Below, one piece after another: positions 1 to 4,768 of a stretch of DNA of 10,716 bases. A program made the position numbers and the translations under genes. Position 1 is the first letter of the stretch. Every line of letters starts with the position of its first letter. Under the pieces are notes generated by a model that was given only the letters and a program-made list of their open reading frames with translations, did no database searches and was not told the origin of the DNA. The DNA comes from Desulfobacteraceae bacterium (GTDB lineage Bacteria > Desulfobacterota > Desulfobacteria > Desulfobacterales > JAUWMJ01), in contig JAUWOH010000080.1 of NCBI GenBank assembly GCA_030612225.1, forward strand, positions 1-10,716, in the 5' to 3' direction.

Positions 1-34
1 ATCGAATCGAAGTGTTATATGTATTTCCTGTTCC

Positions 35-96
35 ATCACGGTCTCTTTCTTTTTGGTTTTTGTTTGCTTACTTTAACCATAGAAAGAGACCGTGAT
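35..96. repeat. 16-bp perfect inverted repeat
   Basis: The arm atcacggtctctttct (35-50) is repeated as its exact reverse complement at 81-96, separated by 30 bases rich in T. It lies just upstream of the transposase remnant. Neither arm is followed by a clear run of T, so a rho-independent terminator is not well supported on either strand. It may be a mobile-element end or a recombination scar; its function is unknown. Confidence 0.7.
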
Positions 97-116
97 TTAA
101 TCAAACTTTAAACTAA

Positions 117-515
117 GCGAACACTTTTGAACGTTACCAAACGATTAAATACCGGTTACAAGTTGAAAACTTTTCAGGCAAAACCACCCTGTCGGTTTAT
201 CAGGATTTCCATGCCAAAATATTTTCAAAGAACCTTACGGCTGTTATTTCTCTAACTGTAAAAGATGAAGTCAAACATATTTCTGAACAAAGAAAATTTG
301 AATATCAAATCAATTTTGCACAGGCGCTTTCAAAGATGAAGCACTCAATTGTGTTGCTTTTCATACGTCCTATGGAAATCGTCCAAACCATGGTCTCAAA
401 GCTTCAGATAATTTTTGTACAAACCATTGAACAAATTCGCCCGGGAAGAAAATACAAACGTGATCACAAGGTAAAACGAAAAAAATTTCACTTCGCTTAT
501 AAAACAGTTTGTTAA
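117..515 (+). pseudogene. IS4-type transposase, C-terminal remnant
   Basis: One frame is open from 117 to the TAA at 513-515 (132 codons) and has no natural start; an in-frame TAA lies at 114-116. The translation contains ERYQTIKYRLQVENFSGKTT, then SVYQDFHAKIFSKNLTAVIS, then INFAQALSKMK, and near the end IRPGRKYKRDHKVKRKKFHF. From memory this pattern is the C-terminal end of IS4-family DDE transposases, in which the ENFSGK and VYQDFHAK blocks follow the catalytic glutamate. The remnant begins about where that glutamate should lie, so at least two thirds of the protein, including the catalytic aspartates, is missing. It cannot be active. The intact C-terminal frame suggests a fairly recent truncation. 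A short inverted repeat, cggcat/atgccg (521-526 and 545-550), follows the stop. Confidence 0.8.
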
Positions 516-828
516 GGAAACGGCATTGGCTTACACCTTGTGGTATGCCGGATAGCTGTAACGATTAGATGCAAGGTTCGTTTGTAGTGAGAGACTCGCC
601 GAATAAAATAAAAAATGTTTTCCTTCCAACTTTATGAAATTAATATGTTTTTAGTTGAACAATTTTCTTGACAGGAGTAATATGTCCCTATTCCCGTATG
701 GAAAAGCAACATCTTATCACAGATGTCCTATTTGTCTATATCTACATAGGCGGAAAGAATCCTCAGCACAATACCGGGACTGCATTTTTATATGCTCTGA
801 GCCACATAACGAGGCTATCTGAAGCACA
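516..828. other. Intergenic stretch without recognisable gene
   Basis: These 313 bases hold no convincing reading frame on either strand. The first part is probably the untranslated tail of the IS remnant. A TTGACA hexamer at about 674 has no matching -10 box. No strong terminator was found downstream of the aminopeptidase gene that ends at 829; only a weak four- to five-base stem (agcc/ggct, near 800-816) is visible. Confidence 0.5.
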
Positions 829-1893
829 TTAAATCAGCAATATGCCATTTTCCAGTATAGTACGTTTATCCGCGATGATTCGACCATCTTGGCGTAAATC
901 TTTTATGAAATCAAAATGGATTGCAGATTCATTTTTTCCGCCGGTGCCAGGCAATGAGAAGCCGATGGCAAGATGGCAGGTTCCGCCGATTTTTTCGTCG
1001 AATGCGATATGGCCCATGGGTTGATTTAATTTGTAATTGATACCGATGCCAAATTCTCCAATTTTTAGCGCCCCCGGATCGATATCGAGAAGAGACATTA
1101 ATGTCCTTTCTCCCTTTTCAGCCTCAGCTTTAACAACGATTCCATTGCTGAAATTGAGCTTTACTCCGGCAATTTGATGACCTTCGAAATCTACTGGAAT
1201 TTCGAATAAAATTTCCCCATTTGCAGAATTTTCCAGCGGACTTGTGAATACTTCGCCGTCTGGAAGATTAAACCTGCCTGATCCGACTACAGTTTTTCGG
1301 CCTGCGATTGAAAATTTTAATCTAGTTCCCTGCCCTTCAATAGTAATTGAACTGCAATTATCCAAATATTTTGCCAATCGCTTTCCCAGTTGTTCAATTT
1401 CTGACCAATCCTGATTAACGGCCTGATAGAAAATATCTGAATATTTTTCGATTGTAATACCAGCTCGTTGTGCAAGAGCATTACTTGGGAACAAGCTCGC
1501 ACACCAGCGCTTTTCTAATACGAGTAAATGTATCGGACTGACAGCATGACGCCGTCTTGCAATACGTCGGGCAGAGATGTGTTTTAAATAGCCAGTATTG
1601 GATTCCGTTCGAATAAACAAAATTCGGTTAGTTTTTTGCATGACTGCATAATCGATCGGTGAGATAAAATCAATCTGCTCATCAGAAGCATTTTCGTAAA
1701 ATACCCGCTCGGTTTCATCAAACTGTATTCTCTGCCAGGGATGCCCTCCCACATTGAGGATTTCTTTATAGACAGCAAGGACCAATTGTTCTGCCTCAGG
1801 GGTGCTTTGAATTAAAACAGAGCCACCCTTTTTGACATTCAAAGAGTATTTTACCAGGGTATCGGCCAGAGACGTGATTTTTGAATCAGTCAT
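829..1893 (-). CDS. M29-family aminopeptidase
   Basis: The 354-residue product resembles the M29 metallo-aminopeptidases (AmpS/PepS/aminopeptidase T), which remove N-terminal residues from peptides using two metal ions, normally in the cytoplasm. The metal-ligand blocks are in family order: Glu214 in DGEVFTSP, Glu280 in GEFGIG, His307 in TCHLAIG, and His326 with Asp328 in SAIHFDF. The family's usual tyrosine, seven residues after the third ligand, aligns with Leu314 here, so activity may be altered. The protein is somewhat shorter than the roughly 400-residue thermophilic enzymes, and residues 95-135 are the least family-like. The ATG at 1893 has an in-frame TGA two codons upstream, which fixes the start; no good Shine-Dalgarno is visible. 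The gene lies 61 bp downstream of the radical SAM gene on the same strand, so cotranscription is likely, and a role in peptide maturation is possible but only inferred from position. Confidence 0.87.
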   Translation of the reverse strand: MTDSKITSLADTLVKYSLNVKKGGSVLIQSTPEAEQLVLAVYKEILNVGGHPWQRIQFDETERVFYENASDEQIDFISPIDYAVMQKTNRILFIRTESNTGYLKHISARRIARRRHAVSPIHLLVLEKRWCASLFPSNALAQRAGITIEKYSDIFYQAVNQDWSEIEQLGKRLAKYLDNCSSITIEGQGTRLKFSIAGRKTVVGSGRFNLPDGEVFTSPLENSANGEILFEIPVDFEGHQIAGVKLNFSNGIVVKAEAEKGERTLMSLLDIDPGALKIGEFGIGINYKLNQPMGHIAFDEKIGGTCHLAIGFSLPGTGGKNESAIHFDFIKDLRQDGRIIADKRTILENGILLI

Positions 1894-1954
1894 TGATCAG
1901 AAGGAATGAGAGTAAAAAGGATTCCACAAAAAAAATTAAAATTGAAAGAGTAAT

Positions 1955-3373
1955 TTATGCAGATCGCCATATGCGCTCACGGTTTTTTTCATGCTTTAAA
2001 AAGCGGATCAGTCCGTTTACATATAAGGAACGTACTTTTTCCTTTGAGAGATTATCAGTTTCCATTACGATCTTAGAAAATATATATTTTTCCCAATCGT
2101 GACTTAGAAACCGGATGCCGAGACGTTCAGCATCGTTGTATGCCTGTGTACCGGGATATGGCGTAAGAAGGCTCAGCATTATGCGTGTTGCACCAAGCTT
2201 TAACAAATGCTCCGCATAATCGAGTGTATCTTCCACGCTTTTTTGTGTGTCTTGAGGATGGCCGATGATAATTCCACATACGATCTCATCGATTCCAGCC
2301 CTTGAGACTGCAGAAACAGCATCCTCAATCTGGCGAAGTCCGGTGTTTTTTCCAATACTCTTGAGAACATCTTGGCTGCCCGACTCAACTCCGAATTGAA
2401 CAGCCCCGCAACCGGCCCTTTGCATTAAGACCGCCATATCCGGCGTCATTTGAGCGGCCCGACAAAAACAAGACCATCGCAATTTCAATTTCAGATCGTT
2501 TATCGAATTACACAGCGAAAAAACACGATCTGGGTTCCAATTAAATGTATCGTCATTAAAATCGATTTCGTATATGCCATATTTATCATAAAGGTGTACA
2601 AGCTCCTGAATTACACGCTTGACGCTCGGAGTTCTGTATTGTCGACCGAAGATTAAATTGCAAGAGCAAAACATGCAGTTATTCGGGCATCCCCGAGAGG
2701 TACAGATAGCGCCTTTTTTAGCGTACTCCTGAATATTTAGCAGATCCCGTGCCGGAAAGGGGAGGCGATCAAGATCTGCAATCGGTAATCGTGGAATTGT
2801 ATTAACGCACTTACCGTCTGAATCTATATAGACTATACCTCGTATATTTTGCAGACGGCCTTCATTGCCTAACAGATGTCTGCATAATTCAAGCATGGTT
2901 TCTTCGCCTTCACCCAATACAACAAAGTCAAATGGGCCATCGGCAAGGCAATTTTGAGGTATACCTGAGGCGTGGACTCCTCCTAAAACAATTGTAATTC
3001 CAGGATTCCACGCCTTGATATGAAGGACTGTTCTCAAGGCGTTGGGATATGTTGGCGTATTTGCGGTTAATCCTATGATCTTAGGCTCTTTTCTGCGGCA
3101 GAAACTTACGATTTCTTCTGAATTTGTACCGGATACGTGAAGATCAACAATATCCACACTAATTCCGGCCTGGCGCAAGAAGGCGGCAATATAGGCCAAT
3201 CCGATTGGCGGAGCGGAGTATTCCGGAGCTTTGGCGGCTGCGATATCGTAAGTGAGAGGAAATGGCGGTGCAACTAACAGGACGTCACAGCGGTCTTCCC
3301 TTGGCCAATCTATTACCTTCCTCGCTTTGAGGTCTTGCAGTATTGCAAGAACATCGGAAACGACTTCATCCAA
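1955..3373 (-). CDS. B12-binding radical SAM protein (C-terminal part of a PqqD-rSAM fusion)
   Basis: The 472-codon frame has an N-terminal cobalamin-binding Rossmann domain (about residues 28-165; DVLLVAPPF, PPIGLAYIAAFLRQAG, GGVHAS and LGEGEET blocks), then a radical SAM core with the CX3CX2C cluster motif at Cys229, Cys233 and Cys236 in SRGCPNNCMFC. Later core blocks are FNDDTF, FGVESGS and LTPYPGT. There is no SPASM or other extra FeS domain at the C-terminus. Class B (B12-dependent) members often methylate unactivated carbons or rearrange rings; the substrate is not shown by the sequence. The only in-frame start is a TTG at 3373 with no Shine-Dalgarno. The frame stays open upstream to about 3427, and residues 1-23 (DEVVSDVLAILQDLKARKVI) match the last helix of a PqqD domain, not the start of a radical SAM protein. 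The gene is therefore probably the downstream part of a longer PqqD-B12-rSAM gene interrupted at 3406-3410. Confidence 0.88.
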   Translation of the reverse strand: MDEVVSDVLAILQDLKARKVIDWPREDRCDVLLVAPPFPLTYDIAAAKAPEYSAPPIGLAYIAAFLRQAGISVDIVDLHVSGTNSEEIVSFCRRKEPKIIGLTANTPTYPNALRTVLHIKAWNPGITIVLGGVHASGIPQNCLADGPFDFVVLGEGEETMLELCRHLLGNEGRLQNIRGIVYIDSDGKCVNTIPRLPIADLDRLPFPARDLLNIQEYAKKGAICTSRGCPNNCMFCSCNLIFGRQYRTPSVKRVIQELVHLYDKYGIYEIDFNDDTFNWNPDRVFSLCNSINDLKLKLRWSCFCRAAQMTPDMAVLMQRAGCGAVQFGVESGSQDVLKSIGKNTGLRQIEDAVSAVSRAGIDEIVCGIIIGHPQDTQKSVEDTLDYAEHLLKLGATRIMLSLLTPYPGTQAYNDAERLGIRFLSHDWEKYIFSKIVMETDNLSKEKVRSLYVNGLIRFLKHEKNRERIWRSA

Positions 3374-3402
3374 GGGAGGTGAATCAGATCCGCAAGCCTG
3401 AA

Positions 3403-3600
3403 TTATTTTTCCGAAATTTCCAGGGCATTATGCTTACTGTCGCAAAGATCCCAGACCATTGCCGCAGTTTCATTTAAGCGGTAATGATTAAGATACAGGG
3501 CAGCATCGGAAAGTATGTCTAATTCACCATCGACCCGCATGTTCCAAAGATCAGTCTGGTGGAAAGGATATATCTTTTCCGCCAAATTAAGAATGGTCAC
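3403..3600 (-). pseudogene. PqqD-like (RRE) N-terminal segment, frameshifted from the radical SAM gene
   Basis: The translation carries IYPFHQTDLWNMRVDGELDI, then LNHYRLNETAAMVWDLCD, then ALEISEK. This is the beta-hairpin and first helices of PqqD-type domains, which bind the leader of a ribosomal peptide and present it to a radical SAM enzyme. The frame stops at TAA (3403-3405), just after GGAAAAA. Reading one base back gives EKIIQACGSDSPPLDEVVSD and runs directly into the radical SAM frame, completing the domain. One A missing from the A5 run (3406-3410) would explain this. The start is uncertain: a GTG at 3600, overlapping the end of the small peptide gene, fits the domain boundary best. 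ATGs exist at 3690 and 3675, but the residues they would add look unlike the family. It may be a true mutation, a sequencing error or ribosomal slippage. Confidence 0.72.
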
Positions 3601-3775
3601 TATCTGTTGCCTGTTTTGCCGATTCGCTAACGGAATCTGCTTCCATATTACATAATTCAGATGGTAAAAGCTCATGGCGAACCGGCACAACGCTTATTGG
3701 CGGTGGAGCAAAATTGGCTGCGAGAGGAGGAGCGCTTATTTGGATTGTTTTTACAATAGGCTTTGAGTATTTCAT
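3587..3775 (-). CDS. Small proline-rich peptide, candidate RiPP precursor
   Basis: This 62-codon ORF begins MKYSKPIVKTIQISAPPLAA. The charged start with a YxxPxV/I pattern resembles the leaders of peptides recognised by PqqD-like domains (for example lasso-type YxxP leaders), although similarity over so short a stretch is weak. Residues 15-31 are rich in Ala, Pro and hydrophobics (APPL, then APPPISVVP), a possible core; the tail from residue 43 is acidic and Ser-rich (NMEADSVSESAKQATDSDHS). There is a single Cys (Cys42). The start has an AAGAGA box seven bases upstream. The ORF ends 14 bases inside the likely GTG start of the PqqD-like segment, the usual tight spacing of precursor and recognition protein. 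No known family was recognised. That it encodes a modified peptide is inferred from size, leader shape and neighbours. Confidence 0.55.
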   Translation of the reverse strand: MKYSKPIVKTIQISAPPLAANFAPPPISVVPVRHELLPSELCNMEADSVSESAKQATDSDHS

Positions 3776-3782
3776 TTTATTT

Positions 3783-3788
3783 TCTCTT
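3783..3788 (-). promoter_or_regulatory. Ribosome binding site of the small peptide gene
   Basis: On the minus strand the sequence reads TTAAGAGAAAATAAA directly before the ATG at 3775. AAGAGA differs by one base from AGGAGA and lies seven bases before the start, an ordinary spacing. This supports translation of the small ORF and contrasts with the TTG start of the radical SAM frame, which has none. Confidence 0.5.
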
Positions 3789-3816
3789 AATAAAGATAGA
3801 AACAGCTTGTTTAGGT

Positions 3817-4317
3817 TTATTCGTTTAAGTTAAATTTATCATCAATGTTCTTTATTAACTGCTCGGCGATACTGTATTGGTCATTTGTTGGAGGGGCAAT
3901 GTCATCAATGTGTTTAGACCTATTTTTAAAACTTAGCCAAAGCTTGCCTAACCTTTCAACTTCTTCAATATCATCTTGAGAACCACACAAATACATTATT
4001 TCTCTTTTTCTATCGTTCTCGTTCCCATTCAAATCCTCTGAGTCTATTGGTGGCGATTTAAATCCCCAACAAATTCCAATTTCAGTTATTGGGTCGATTG
4101 CAGGAGTTTTATTATCTAAATTAATGTCCCAAATTAAAAAATCGATGAGTTCGTTTTTTTTAAATTCATTTTCAACAAGTTCCTTTGGTAAAATAAAAAC
4201 CTCATTACCACGGATTCTATCAGTAGCAACCAAGTTAGCACCAAACGGATCTTTAAAAGCATCTCTTGGCCATATGTATATTCTATTGACTCTGCCTATG
4301 TTAGGAGTATTATCCAT
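3817..4317 (-). CDS. Hypothetical protein, 166 aa, AT-rich
   Basis: I do not recognise this protein. It starts MDNTPNIGRVNRIYIWPRDA, has no evident signal peptide or membrane segment, and is rich in Asn, Asp, Glu, Ile and Lys. It has a hydrophobic/aromatic centre (LIDFLIWDINLD and ITEIGICWGFKSPP) and an acidic, probably helical C-terminus. It has two Cys, without a metal-binding spacing. The gene is visibly richer in A and T than the neighbouring reading frames, which may mean recent acquisition. It ends 41 bp before the small peptide gene on the same strand and could be the first gene of that transcript. No strong Shine-Dalgarno precedes the ATG. The smooth, soluble-protein-like composition makes it more credible than the overlapping plus-strand frame, but it could also be an orphan without a role in the cluster. 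Confidence 0.6.
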   Translation of the reverse strand: MDNTPNIGRVNRIYIWPRDAFKDPFGANLVATDRIRGNEVFILPKELVENEFKKNELIDFLIWDINLDNKTPAIDPITEIGICWGFKSPPIDSEDLNGNENDRKREIMYLCGSQDDIEEVERLGKLWLSFKNRSKHIDDIAPPTNDQYSIAEQLIKNIDDKFNLNE

Positions 4318-4768
4318 AGTGTTTTTTTCATTATTAACTTCTGATTTTTGGTTCTCACTATTTTCAGATATACCACTATCTCTGCCCTTCGCCGATACCC
4401 ATGTTTATTGTCGGGTTCAGGGACATCCTATATTGACATATCGATTAAACAACCACCTGAGTTTGAATTCACCGGATGGTACGATTCACTTTCTTTTCAC
4501 CATTTCCGCAAAGCCTATGAAGAAACATCAAATGTCGAGGCGGCCGTACACCCTCCAATGTTTCACTTGATACAAACAGTATAAAATGCTAAATCAACTC
4601 CCTATCTTAAATCTTTGCCCTGCCGGGGGAAAAGATTCAGGGCGACCCTGTGAGATCTTTGCAGATAAGCGCAGACTTCGAAACGCCACTTTTCAAAGTT
4701 CTCCCTGAAACTATATTAGCAAAGAGTGTGAAACCTGAGTATATTATTTTTTCAAAGGCGCTTAAAAC
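4318..4768. other. Intergenic region between divergent genes, with a small stem-loop patch
   Basis: These 451 bases separate the minus-strand cluster from the plus-strand PEP-synthase-like gene, so promoters in both directions are expected, but I find no clear -35/-10 pair. The first 60 bases are very AT-rich. Around 4611-4650 there is GC-rich sequence with overlapping pairing: gccctg (4617-4622) can pair with cagggc (4638-4643), or cagggcgaccctg (4638-4650) can fold on itself. The two folds share bases and exclude each other. Plus-strand frames here (4348-4584 and the end of 4124-4570) have no recognisable protein features. Confidence 0.45.

Noticed and set aside
3120..3150. DxHxxG pattern (Asp77-His79-Gly82) in the radical SAM protein, like the base-off cobalamin motif
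   Set aside because: It follows the second strand of the Rossmann domain, not the first loop where the true motif lies, so it is probably a chance match; the B12 assignment rests on the overall domain pattern.
3403..3412. Programmed -1 frameshift at the A5 run
   Set aside because: The sequence g-gaa-aaa does not fit the canonical X-XXY-YYZ slippery heptamer, and no clear downstream structure was seen; a one-base deletion or read error is more likely, though slippage is not excluded.
3601..3690. Upstream ATG starts (3690, 3675) for the PqqD-like segment
   Set aside because: The added residues do not resemble the family and overlap the small peptide ORF in another frame; the GTG at 3600 fits the domain start better.
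4348..4584. Plus-strand frames of 78 and 148 codons across the divergent intergenic region (4348-4584 and 4124-4570)
   Set aside because: Neither shows domain-like features, the longer one is largely antisense to the 166-aa gene, and no convincing ribosome binding site precedes them.
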